The notes under the pieces are model-generated. The model did no database searches and was not told the origin of the DNA. It worked only from the letters and a program-made list of their open reading frames with translations. From NCBI RefSeq assembly GCF_003383615.1, contig NZ_QNUL01000017.1, positions 62,001-126,000 on the forward strand: a DNA stretch of 64,000 nucleotides. The letters are read 5' to 3'. Below, one piece after another: positions 55,600-63,513 of the stretch (positions within the stretch are counted from its first letter, which is position 1; the number at the start of each line of letters is the position of its first letter). The stretch is from Dyadobacter luteus. GTDB taxonomy: Bacteria; Bacteroidota; Bacteroidia; Cytophagales; Spirosomataceae. The position numbers were made by a program, and so were the translations under genes.

Positions 55600-57546
55600 A
55601 TGAAAAAAATTGCTCAAATAGCATTCTTTCTCCTTTCCACTCTGAGCATAGTACACGCTCAGGAGTCGCCGAAAGAAGAAGACTTTTATAAAATCGTGAC
55701 GCCGTCTATTCCGGAAGGGATTATACTTGAAGTAGGTGGATTAACCACCTTACCAAACGGCTCACTTGCTATCTCTACACGTCGTGGAGAAGTATGGATC
55801 GTGGAAAACCCAACCAGCAGCAGACCTCACTTCAGAAAGTTCGCAACTGGTCTTCATGAGATTCTTGGACTTGCCTACAAAGAAGGTGCTCTTTATTGCG
55901 CACAGCGTGGGGAGCTTACCAAGCTTGTTGACAAAAACGGCGATGGTAAAGCTGATGTTTACGAAACTGTATATGCATGGCCTCTTTCGGGTCACTACCA
56001 CGAGTATTCTTTCGGTCCTAAACTGGCACCGGACGGAAGCTTTTTCGTGAGTGGAAACGTAGCATTTGGAGATGAAGAATGGTGGAGAGGTGAAAGCCGT
56101 GTACCTGGTCGTGGATGGATTTTCCACATCACAAACGATGGCAAATATGAGCCATACGCAACAGGTGTACGCTCTCCTGCCGGTATCAGCATGGTGAATG
56201 GTGAATTGTTCTATACCGACAACCAGGGTGACTGGATGGGTACAGGTGGTATATTCCAGGTAAAGAAAGGTGATTTCATGGGTCACCCGGCAGGTCTTAA
56301 GTGGGCTGAACTTCCTAACTCACCTGTAAAACTGACAGAAAAGCAATTCTTCGCTGAACGCGACAACCGTCAGCACCGCAATGCTCAGAACCGCGCGATC
56401 AAACCGGAGAATATCGTAGACGAAAAACCGGAATTCCTTTATCAGTTGAAAGAGAAACATGACATGGTAAGATTGCCCGCAGTATGGCTTCCTTATGGTG
56501 TGCACGGTGTATCTACAGCTGAACTTATTGCTGACAACACCGGTGGAGATTTCGGTCCTTTCACAGGCCAAATCTTCGTAGGTGACCAGGGACAGAGTAA
56601 CATCATGCGTGTGGTCCTTGAAAAAGTAAAAGGTGAATACCAGGGAGCTTCAATCGGTTTCCGCAGCGGCTTCCAGTCAGGGGTATTGCGTATGGCATTT
56701 GACAAAGACGGAAGTATGTATGTAGGAGAAACCAACCGTGGATGGGGATCAGCTGGTGATGCAAACCAGGGTCTGCAACGTCTGGTTTGGAATGGCAAAA
56801 TGCCTTTCGAAATGTATACTGTCAAGGCAATGCCTGATGGTTTTGAAATCGAATTCACCATGCCTGTTGACCGCAAATCTGCTGAAGATCTTGACTCATA
56901 CAATGTAAGCAGCTACCTGTACAAACACTTCCCTGTATACGGAAGTCCTCCTGTAAACACGGAAGAGCTTAAAATCAAAGGTGTAAAAGTATCTGCGGAC
57001 AACAAAAAAGTTCGTCTGGTAGTAGATGGTCTGCGTCAGTATTATGTTCACAAAATCCAGCTGGAAGGTGTACGTGCTGAAACCAATTCATGGTCTCTTG
57101 TTCACCCTGATGCATACTACACTTTGAACAACATTCCTGACGGTGAGAAACTGAAAGAGTCTGATTTGAAAACAACACGTTCGGGTAAAGCAAAAGCAGC
57201 TGTGGAAGCTCCGGTAAAAGAGCACGTTTCTCCGGACGGAAAAGGAAAGACGCCTGAAAAAGCAACTGCTGCAGCGGCTGCTAAAGCTCCGACATGGGAA
57301 CAAATCAAACCGATACTTTCTAAAAACACGTGTCTGGCTTGCCACACTGTGGACAAAAAGGTAGTTGGACCATCTTATATGGATGTTGCCAAACGTAAAT
57401 ATTCAAATGAGAAGATTGTTGATCTGATCTATAATCCTAAGCCTGAAAACTGGCCTGATTATGCGACACCAATGGCGCCTATGCCACAAGTGCCGAAAGC
57501 AGATGCAGCTAAAATCGCTGCCTGGATTAACTCTCTTGCGAAATAA
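55600..57546 (+). CDS. Secreted beta-propeller (glucose-dehydrogenase-like) protein with C-terminal cytochrome c domain
   Basis: A 648-residue exported protein. The signal peptide ends VHAQE (about residue 22). A six-bladed-type propeller (about 30-420; GLTTLPNGSLAISTRRGEVW, SFGPKLAPDGSFFVSGN, GVRSPAGISMVNGELFYTDNQGDW) resembles PQQ/sorbosone-dehydrogenase-like and PVC-type haem proteins. A DKNGDGKADVYE Ca-binding-like loop is near 110. An Ala/Lys-rich linker (about 527-560) leads to a class I cytochrome c domain with CLACH (CxxCH, haem) near 575-579 and a downstream Met-rich segment (ATPMAPMPQV) offering the axial ligand. The inferred role is sugar oxidation with electron transfer. It is the last gene of the LacI-controlled operon. 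Confidence 0.87.
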   Translation: MKKIAQIAFFLLSTLSIVHAQESPKEEDFYKIVTPSIPEGIILEVGGLTTLPNGSLAISTRRGEVWIVENPTSSRPHFRKFATGLHEILGLAYKEGALYCAQRGELTKLVDKNGDGKADVYETVYAWPLSGHYHEYSFGPKLAPDGSFFVSGNVAFGDEEWWRGESRVPGRGWIFHITNDGKYEPYATGVRSPAGISMVNGELFYTDNQGDWMGTGGIFQVKKGDFMGHPAGLKWAELPNSPVKLTEKQFFAERDNRQHRNAQNRAIKPENIVDEKPEFLYQLKEKHDMVRLPAVWLPYGVHGVSTAELIADNTGGDFGPFTGQIFVGDQGQSNIMRVVLEKVKGEYQGASIGFRSGFQSGVLRMAFDKDGSMYVGETNRGWGSAGDANQGLQRLVWNGKMPFEMYTVKAMPDGFEIEFTMPVDRKSAEDLDSYNVSSYLYKHFPVYGSPPVNTEELKIKGVKVSADNKKVRLVVDGLRQYYVHKIQLEGVRAETNSWSLVHPDAYYTLNNIPDGEKLKESDLKTTRSGKAKAAVEAPVKEHVSPDGKGKTPEKATAAAAAKAPTWEQIKPILSKNTCLACHTVDKKVVGPSYMDVAKRKYSNEKIVDLIYNPKPENWPDYATPMAPMPQVPKADAAKIAAWINSLAK

Positions 57547-57568
57547 TAGCATTAGCTGACAGAATACC

Positions 57569-57608
57569 GGAAACCGTCCTCATTACAGGGCGGTTTCTTT
57601 TTTTGTAC
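57569..57608 (+). terminator. Intrinsic terminator ending the LacI-controlled operon
   Basis: The stem GAAACCG/CGGTTTC (57570-57576 with 57591-57597) is extended by further pairs in the loop and followed by TTTTTTT. It lies about 25 bp after the propeller-cytochrome stop. Confidence 0.85.
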
Positions 57609-57691
57609 GGGATAAACACCACATCTTCGTAACTTCGTAGAAACGCAATTTTATTCCTAAATTTCGTTTCTAATGCCATAACAAAACAAGC

Positions 57692-60241
57692 ATGTCCCCC
57701 ATTCGTCACACTTCTTTTACCGGCTCTGTCAAAGGCAAAGTACTGCTCGGTTTTCTTGTTGCAGCTATTGCTTTGGGTACTTCCTGGGTCATTACGAAGC
57801 TGGCGTTTGAAAACATGCTTACCAAACTGGAGGTACTTTCAACACCCAATGATCAGCTACGGCTTGTTAATAAGGTATTTAAAAACATCCTACAGCTAGA
57901 TCACCTTCAGAATGAACGCTCATTATCTCCTGACGAGAAAAAGGAGCAATTTATCGTCAAGTCGCGGGAACTGATGTCCACACTCGACACACTTAGTCTG
58001 CTCAGCATCGACGACCCCATGCAGATTATCCGCATTGATTCTATGAAGCGGATTCTGGCCGAACGGGAGCAAATATTTGGTAATTATGTCAAAGTAAAAT
58101 CAAAGCTTGTAAGCAATCAGGACCTTGCTGATGAAGTAAAAAGTATATCAGGACTGATCACAACGAACAAACGAAAGCCGGATAGCACCGTTGTCAAAAC
58201 TGAAAAACGGACTACCACTACTACCACTTACACAGAAGTTCCTGACCCGTTCAAAAAACAGGGTGAGGAAGATAAAAAAGGCTTTTTCGGAAGGGTATTC
58301 AGCTCAAAGAAAAACAAAAAAGAGCCCGCCAACGTACCTGCTAAAATTGTCCAGAAACAAGAGGTGAATGTGGAAGTGGACACACTTAAAGTAGCTCCGA
58401 AGGATAGCGTGATTGAGATGGTGAGCGAAGCAGTCCATGCCATCGAAAAATCGCAGAAAAAACGTACAAGCAGTTTTATAGATCGGGAGCAGGAATTATC
58501 AACAGCCGGAAACTCACTGGTAACCCAGCTGATTAATGTGATGCAGGAGGTCGAAAATGAAGTAGTCCGCCAGGCTGACCGGGAAGGCAATCAGTCTCAA
58601 AAAATGGCCGCCGCCAGTATTGACAGACTGGAATGGGTCATGCTTGGATTTTTTTGCCTCACTGCCCTGCTCGCCTACCTGATCTTCACAGACATCACAA
58701 AGAGTAATAAATACAGAAATGAGCTGGAAGAGGCAAAGGAAGAGGCAGAATACCACAGCATGGCCAAGCAGCGCTTTTTATCCAATATGAGCCATGAAAT
58801 CCGTACACCTCTGCAATCAATCATAGGCTATACCGAAGCACTTAAAAAAGATCAGAAACCCAAAGAACAAGACCTTAATAACCTCCATACTGCCTCGGAG
58901 CATTTGTTGTATCTGGTGAATGAAGTCCTCGACTACAGCCGTATTATTTCAGATCAGTTTACATTTGAGCAACGCACGTTCGCTATCACTCCTCTTCTGA
59001 ATGAAGTCATACAGATGCTACTTCCGATGGCTCAGGAAAAAGATTTGGCACTGACACTGGAAAACACAATCCCTGATGAAACATTTCTGAAAGGCGACCC
59101 TTTCCGATTACGCCAGATACTCTACAATCTGCTTACAAATGCCATCAAGTTTACACATAAAGGAAAAGTAAGTCTGAAAGCTTCTTCGAAAGAAACCAGC
59201 GATGGAATTGCTGTCTCCCTGAAAATAAGTGATACAGGCATTGGTATGTCTGAGGAACAGGCTGCCCGTGTTTTTAACCAGTTTGAGCAGGCGGATCCTT
59301 CTATCTCACGCCGGTATGGCGGTACAGGTCTGGGACTTAGTATAGTAAAATCCCTCGTGGAAGGTATGGACGGAACGATAGTTGCAGAAAGTAAACCAGG
59401 AAAAGGCACAGTCTTTTCTTCCGCAATTGTTTTCCCAAAGGCCGAAAGTATGATTACGACAGAAGATCAGATAGCGAAAAAAGTATACAACATACAAGGC
59501 AAGGTATGGTTGGTGGACGACGACGCATTTATACTGAAATGGTGTTCTTCCGTGTTGGAAATGCACAATGTGCAACATGTGTGCTTCTCATCGGGTGAGC
59601 AGGTACTGGCGCAACCATGGGATGATGAAGTGAAATTTGTACTTACAGATATGCGCATGCCGGGTATGAACGGAGCTGAAATGTGCGCACAACTTCGTTT
59701 GAAGGTTCCCGGAGATGTCAAATTTTATGTACTTACAGCGCAGGCGTTGCCCGAGGAACGCAGCAAGATTCTGAATATGGGTTTTGATGGGATACTGATG
59801 AAACCCTTTCATTCGAACCAGCTACTCGAACTGTTAGAAAAATCAAGTGCAAAGGCGCCCTCTTCCACCCGCGTAAAAAGGAGTATCAGTCCCGGGACTG
59901 AATTTGATCTGACTATTCTATCCGAAATGACATTCGGTGATGAAAGTCTGATGCGCGAGATTCTGGATCAGTTTGTAAGTGATTCCAAAAAGGATATTGC
60001 CAGTCTGCAACATATGGTAGACATGAAGCAGACAAGCGAGCTACATGAGCTGATGCACCGAATGGCTGGCCGCACAGGTCAGATCGGTGCCAGTGAGGTA
60101 TCGGGCATTTTCCGTCAGTACGAAATCGCTTTGCGGGAAGATGAAAAAGCAATAGCTGCCCGTGACATCAGTAATCTGATTGCAAGAGCAGCTAATCTTG
60201 TTGAGCAGGTGGAGCAGAAAGCCTCGTCCTACTCTATGTGA
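57692..60241 (+). CDS. Hybrid sensor histidine kinase with receiver and Hpt domains
   Basis: An 849-residue membrane kinase. Transmembrane helix 1 is at about 14-34, then a periplasmic sensor region of about 270 residues with predicted coiled coil and a KKNKKEPANVPAK-type basic insert. Helix 2 is at about 310-330 (WVMLGFFCLTALLAYLIF). HisKA contains SNMSHEIRTPLQ (His368 phosphorylated), followed by HATPase_c (NLLTNAIKFTHKG; DTGIGM; GGTGLGLSI). A receiver domain (KVWLVDDDAFIL; Asp653 in LTDMRMPGMN) and a C-terminal Hpt domain (LMHRMAGRTGQIGA, His789) complete a full phosphorelay. The gene is convergent with, and overlaps by 13 bp, an NtrC-type response regulator that is its likely partner. Confidence 0.92.
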   Translation: MSPIRHTSFTGSVKGKVLLGFLVAAIALGTSWVITKLAFENMLTKLEVLSTPNDQLRLVNKVFKNILQLDHLQNERSLSPDEKKEQFIVKSRELMSTLDTLSLLSIDDPMQIIRIDSMKRILAEREQIFGNYVKVKSKLVSNQDLADEVKSISGLITTNKRKPDSTVVKTEKRTTTTTTYTEVPDPFKKQGEEDKKGFFGRVFSSKKNKKEPANVPAKIVQKQEVNVEVDTLKVAPKDSVIEMVSEAVHAIEKSQKKRTSSFIDREQELSTAGNSLVTQLINVMQEVENEVVRQADREGNQSQKMAAASIDRLEWVMLGFFCLTALLAYLIFTDITKSNKYRNELEEAKEEAEYHSMAKQRFLSNMSHEIRTPLQSIIGYTEALKKDQKPKEQDLNNLHTASEHLLYLVNEVLDYSRIISDQFTFEQRTFAITPLLNEVIQMLLPMAQEKDLALTLENTIPDETFLKGDPFRLRQILYNLLTNAIKFTHKGKVSLKASSKETSDGIAVSLKISDTGIGMSEEQAARVFNQFEQADPSISRRYGGTGLGLSIVKSLVEGMDGTIVAESKPGKGTVFSSAIVFPKAESMITTEDQIAKKVYNIQGKVWLVDDDAFILKWCSSVLEMHNVQHVCFSSGEQVLAQPWDDEVKFVLTDMRMPGMNGAEMCAQLRLKVPGDVKFYVLTAQALPEERSKILNMGFDGILMKPFHSNQLLELLEKSSAKAPSSTRVKRSISPGTEFDLTILSEMTFGDESLMREILDQFVSDSKKDIASLQHMVDMKQTSELHELMHRMAGRTGQIGASEVSGIFRQYEIALREDEKAIAARDISNLIARAANLVEQVEQKASSYSM

Positions 60242-61605
60242 TACTTTTCGATTTTATAATAAAGCGTCTTTCTGTCTATATTGAGCAGTTTCGCAGCTTT
60301 ACTCTTGTTATAGCGTACTTCCTGCAACACTTTTTCAATCATCTCTTTCTCGTGTGTTTCCTGAAGTGCTTTCAGGTCAGATCCGGCAGATTTCGGCGCT
60401 TCTTCCAGGGAGGATATCATTTCAGCCGGAAGGGCGCTTAGCGGAGCTATATTATCTTTGGTGAGCAATACCAGCCTTTTGATCACATTATTAAGTTCAC
60501 GCAGGTTTCCCGGCCAGTCGTATTTTTCAAATACATCCATAACCTCCTTGGACAACGACTGTACATTCCGATCCAGTTCTTCGTTGGCCTTATCTACAAA
60601 ATGCTGTACGAACATGCCCAGATCTTCGCCGCGCCTTCTCAATGGAGGTACATCTATTTTAAACTCGTTGAGTCTGTGGTACAAGTCCTCACGAAAATCT
60701 CCGTTGGCCGAACTCGTAATCAAATCTTCATTGGTTGCAGCAATAAGCCTCACGTCAACTTTTACAGGCTGTGTACTCCCGATAGGAACAATAATACGCT
60801 CCTGTAATGCCCGGAGCAGTTTGATCTGAACATCATAACCCAAATTCCCGATTTCATCAAGGAAGAGCGTACCCCCATCCGCAGCTTCAAACTGTCCGAT
60901 CTTGTCCATCAACGCGCCTGTGAATGCCCCCTTCTTATGTCCAAACAATTCACTTGCTGCCAGATCTTTGGATAAAGAGCCGCAGTCAATAGCCACAAAA
61001 GGTCCTTTACTGCGCTTACTGAGTTTGTGAATCGATTTAGCAACATGCTCTTTACCTGTTCCACTTTCTCCGAGAATGATCACCGACATATCCGTCGGAG
61101 CAACCAATCTTACATATTCATATAGCTGTTTGGAAATCTTGCTTCTGCCCTCAATAAAATCATTGCTGAGCTGCTCCGCCTTTTTGGAAGCCTTCGCTGA
61201 AACCGGCGCCTGAGCCACCGAAGGTTTTGCAGATTTCTGCAGCGCTTCTCCCAATACCATCAACAGTTCTTCGGGATGCACTGGCTTGGTTATGTAATCA
61301 AATGCACCGTTTTGCATTGCATTCACTGCCGTTCTCACATCATGAAAACTAGTCATAATGAAAGCAGGAGTACGAACTCCTTCACTTCTCAGTTGTTTCA
61401 GAAAATCGACTGAATTACCATCAGGCAAGCGGTAATCCAACATAAGTACATCGAACGGCTCGTGATCATCAATGCTTTTCCTGAAAGCGACTTTCGCATC
61501 CTTTAATGTCGAACAAACATTTACCTGATGGCCATGTTTACCGAGGAAGGAATTGAGCAATTTAGAAAAAGTTGTATCGTCTTCAAGAAGGAGCAAATGA
61601 GCCAT
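60229..61605 (-). CDS. Sigma-54-dependent response regulator (NtrC family)
   Basis: A 458-residue activator. An N-terminal receiver domain (phospho-acceptor Asp57 in LMLDYRLPDG) is followed by an AAA+ sigma-54-interaction domain with Walker A GESGTGKE (179-186), the GAFTGA loop that contacts sigma-54 (226-231) and Walker B GGTLFLDEIGN. A C-terminal Fis-type helix-turn-helix (SKAAKLLNIDRKTLYYKIEK) completes it. All parts needed for sigma-54 activation are present. It converges with the hybrid kinase gene (13-bp overlap of the 3' ends), the presumed cognate sensor. Its target promoters are not evident in this window. Confidence 0.93.
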   Translation of the reverse strand: MAHLLLLEDDTTFSKLLNSFLGKHGHQVNVCSTLKDAKVAFRKSIDDHEPFDVLMLDYRLPDGNSVDFLKQLRSEGVRTPAFIMTSFHDVRTAVNAMQNGAFDYITKPVHPEELLMVLGEALQKSAKPSVAQAPVSAKASKKAEQLSNDFIEGRSKISKQLYEYVRLVAPTDMSVIILGESGTGKEHVAKSIHKLSKRSKGPFVAIDCGSLSKDLAASELFGHKKGAFTGALMDKIGQFEAADGGTLFLDEIGNLGYDVQIKLLRALQERIIVPIGSTQPVKVDVRLIAATNEDLITSSANGDFREDLYHRLNEFKIDVPPLRRRGEDLGMFVQHFVDKANEELDRNVQSLSKEVMDVFEKYDWPGNLRELNNVIKRLVLLTKDNIAPLSALPAEMISSLEEAPKSAGSDLKALQETHEKEMIEKVLQEVRYNKSKAAKLLNIDRKTLYYKIEKYHIE

Positions 61606-61673
61606 GTTCTGTAATTATCTAAAAATTATATGTCTTAACGATCCGGAAAAATGTAAAATTATAAAATCTAACA

Positions 61674-61708
61674 GCAAAAAGCCGGAGAAATAATCTCCGG
61701 CTTTCTTT
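61674..61708. terminator. Intrinsic terminator upstream of response regulator
   Basis: A perfect 11-bp stem AAAGCCGGAGA/TCTCCGGCTTT with a five-base loop (61678-61704) is flanked by A residues and a T-rich end. It ends the minus-strand PepSY-like transcript and separates it from the response regulator gene. Confidence 0.85.
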
Positions 61709-61738
61709 CCGTCACATTTTAGGATAAATTTTATCCCC

Positions 61739-62044
61739 TTACTCCACTTTTTTGCCGTCTTTGTCAAGATTCACGGTTGCGGTTTCATCACCTTTTTTCA
61801 CCGCGATTTCGAAGTGTTGTGAATTATCCTCCTTGGTTACCAGAAACGCTCCGGTAACTTCCCAACCTGAATAAGCGTCCCCTGCCAGAGCTGTTTTAAC
61901 AGGCTCAGGCAAATCTTCCGGCTTAACGGCTACCTTTTCCTGTGTAACGGTAATGATTGTATTTTGAGTTACCAGGTCATTGGCCTGAACTGATGCAAAA
62001 GATATGAGCGATACAGCAAATGCTGATATGATTAACTTTTTCAT
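61739..62044 (-). CDS. Small secreted PepSY-like protein
   Basis: A 101-residue exported protein: signal peptide MKKLIISAFAVSLISFASVQA (about 1-21), then an alpha-beta domain of about 65 residues. The pattern LPEPVKTALAGDAYSGWEVTGAFLV and HFEIAVKKGDETATVNLDKDGKKVE fits the PepSY-like small periplasmic proteins (PF11396 type) common in Bacteroidota. Their function is mostly unknown; binding or inhibition of peptidases has been proposed. It has its own terminator downstream and is monocistronic. Confidence 0.72.
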   Translation of the reverse strand: MKKLIISAFAVSLISFASVQANDLVTQNTIITVTQEKVAVKPEDLPEPVKTALAGDAYSGWEVTGAFLVTKEDNSQHFEIAVKKGDETATVNLDKDGKKVE

Positions 62045-62288
62045 AACAATTAAATTTAGTCAAATTATGTATGTGTAAAACCTTTATTGATTAGGACTAT
62101 AACAATATAATACCAGAAATATACGACCAACTCAATCGTCTCAATTTCAGAACTTTAAATAAATTAACTATCTGATAATCAATAACTAATTGAAGATTCT
62201 ACTCAACAGGTTGCGGAATTATACATCATTTTAACAGCTGGCACTCTGTATCAGCATCAGGAAGATTTTTTTTAATCACTTTTAAATG

Positions 62289-62318
62289 TTGCGAAAGAAC
62301 AAGGATTTATTATATTTG
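62289..62318 (+). promoter_or_regulatory. Consensus Bacteroidota promoter
   Basis: A -33 element TTG (62289-62291) is separated by exactly 19 bases from TATATTTG (62311-62318), a full match to the TAnnTTTG -7 element used by the main sigma factor of Bacteroidota. Transcription would start a few bases later, near 62325, in a region without any long gene. Confidence 0.65.
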
Positions 62319-62367
62319 TAGAATTACTTTGCATATCATTTATAAATAAATGCCACAAATTTAATTT

Positions 62368-62433
62368 ATGGTCTATTTTACCTCATGCGAAATCGGCGAT
62401 GTCCGAAAAATTTTACTCAACGTTATTGACTGA
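62368..62433 (+). CDS. Possible 21-residue microprotein
   Basis: The frame reads MVYFTSCEIGDVRKILLNVI plus Asp, then TGA. It lies inside the short transcript, and its stop is 8 bp before the terminator stem. The spacing is what one would expect of a translated micro-ORF, but 21 codons can occur by chance and no Shine-Dalgarno site is clear. No signal peptide or membrane segment is evident. Confidence 0.3.
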   Translation: MVYFTSCEIGDVRKILLNVID

Positions 62434-62441
62434 TTTAAAAC

Positions 62442-62468
62442 AAAAGGCTCTCCATAAGAGCCTTTTTT
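62442..62468 (+). terminator. Intrinsic terminator of the small transcript
   Basis: A perfect 10-bp stem AAAAGGCTCT/AGAGCCTTTT with a five-base loop (CCATA) is followed by further T residues. No other plus-strand gene lies upstream within 2 kb, so it most likely serves the small transcript. Confidence 0.85.
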
Positions 62469-62759
62469 CATTTATCAGGCCGACATTCTTCACCATTACA
62501 GGGAATATCGCTACACTTTTCAAGCTAATTCCACAACTGTATGCTATATTTTCTTAAAATTTTTACAAAAAATACAATTCAATCAACCATCTCAATATCA
62601 GTTAATTACACTAGAAAAGAAATATAAACGTCAACGAAATAGGTATATAGGTTACATATTTCGTCTGTTCCTGAATTCAATCCATAAAAAATAAATGACC
62701 GTATGTTTTCGCAGATTGTCTTTCGATGGGCGAAGGAAAACATAAACCTTTTTATTGTT

Positions 62760-63485
62760 ATGGAAAGAATAGCTGGTACAAACACAAATTCAGATAACGA
62801 AGGACAAAAACTATCATCAAAAGTAGATAGACGTTCCTTCCTTATGTCTGCAGGTATCGCCGCATCGGTAGGAGCAGCGATGGTTGCCTGTACAAAAGAT
62901 CATGAACCAACTCCTGGTGCAGGTGGCTCAGTTGATCTGGGATCAGGTGACGTTGGCGTTCTTAATTACGCGTATGCATTGGAACAGCTTGAAGCTGCAT
63001 TCTACACACAGGTGATTGCAACACCATATGATTCCATCTCGGAAGCGGAAAGGACAATCCTGACAGATATCCGCGATCACGAGATCATCCACAGAGATTT
63101 CTTTAAAGCTGCTCTGACCGCCGCTGCTCCAACTGCTATCATTCCGGCACTGGAAGTGGATTTCTCTTCCATCAATTTTAAAAACAGAGATTCGGTACTT
63201 GGAGCCGCGAAATTGTTTGAAGATACCGGCGTTGCTGCTTACAACGGTGCTGGTAACCTGATCAAAACTGCTGATTACCTTGTACTAGCTGGTAAAATTG
63301 TTTCTGTTGAAGCACGCCATGCATCAGTAATACGTGATTTGCTGAAGCAGAATACTGCTGACTTCGCTGGTGATGACGTAGTTGATAACGATGGCTTGGA
63401 TAAAGCAATTGACCCTGCGGTGATCCTGGCAGCAGTAAAGCCTTTCCTTAAAACAAACGTGACTGGCGCAAACGTAGGTAAATAA
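62760..63485 (+). CDS. Exported ferritin-like domain protein
   Basis: A 241-residue protein with a twin-arginine-type leader (KVDRRSFLMSAGIAASVGAAMVAC, about 21-44) that may also be lipidated at the Cys. It is followed by a ferritin-like four-helix domain (PF13668). Helix motifs with potential metal ligands are YALEQLEAAFY, DIRDHEIIHRDFF and VSVEARHASVIRDLL. I chose the ATG at 62760 because it gives a normal leader; the start at 62703 adds 19 hydrophobic residues in front of it. A second ferritin-like gene follows 28 bp later, and such pairs are common in Bacteroidota. The function is not established. Confidence 0.85.
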   Translation: MERIAGTNTNSDNEGQKLSSKVDRRSFLMSAGIAASVGAAMVACTKDHEPTPGAGGSVDLGSGDVGVLNYAYALEQLEAAFYTQVIATPYDSISEAERTILTDIRDHEIIHRDFFKAALTAAAPTAIIPALEVDFSSINFKNRDSVLGAAKLFEDTGVAAYNGAGNLIKTADYLVLAGKIVSVEARHASVIRDLLKQNTADFAGDDVVDNDGLDKAIDPAVILAAVKPFLKTNVTGANVGK

Positions 63486-63513
63486 TTAAGACATAACTTC
63501 AATTTCAGAAACA

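Larger units (their letters stand above)
62325..62468 (+). ncRNA. Candidate small transcript of about 145 nt (sRNA or microprotein mRNA)
   Basis: The interval runs from the expected start of the promoter above to the end of an intrinsic terminator. It encodes no protein longer than 21 residues. It could be a regulatory RNA, a microprotein message or a dual-function RNA. The exact ends are inferred from the promoter and terminator only. It does not match an RNA family I can name. Confidence 0.5.
62045..62759. other. 715-bp intergenic region containing a promoter, short ORF and terminator
   Basis: The region lies between the divergent PepSY-like and ferritin-like genes. Its middle part (62289-62468) holds a consensus Bacteroidota promoter, a 21-codon ORF and an intrinsic terminator, all on the plus strand. 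The rest is A/T-rich with no supported ORF. Confidence 0.7.

Noticed and set aside
61030..61041. AATCGATTTAGC, a partial match to the LacI-type operator
   Set aside because: It lies in the coding sequence of the response regulator, shows only one half plus the centre, and is far from any promoter. It is treated as coincidence.
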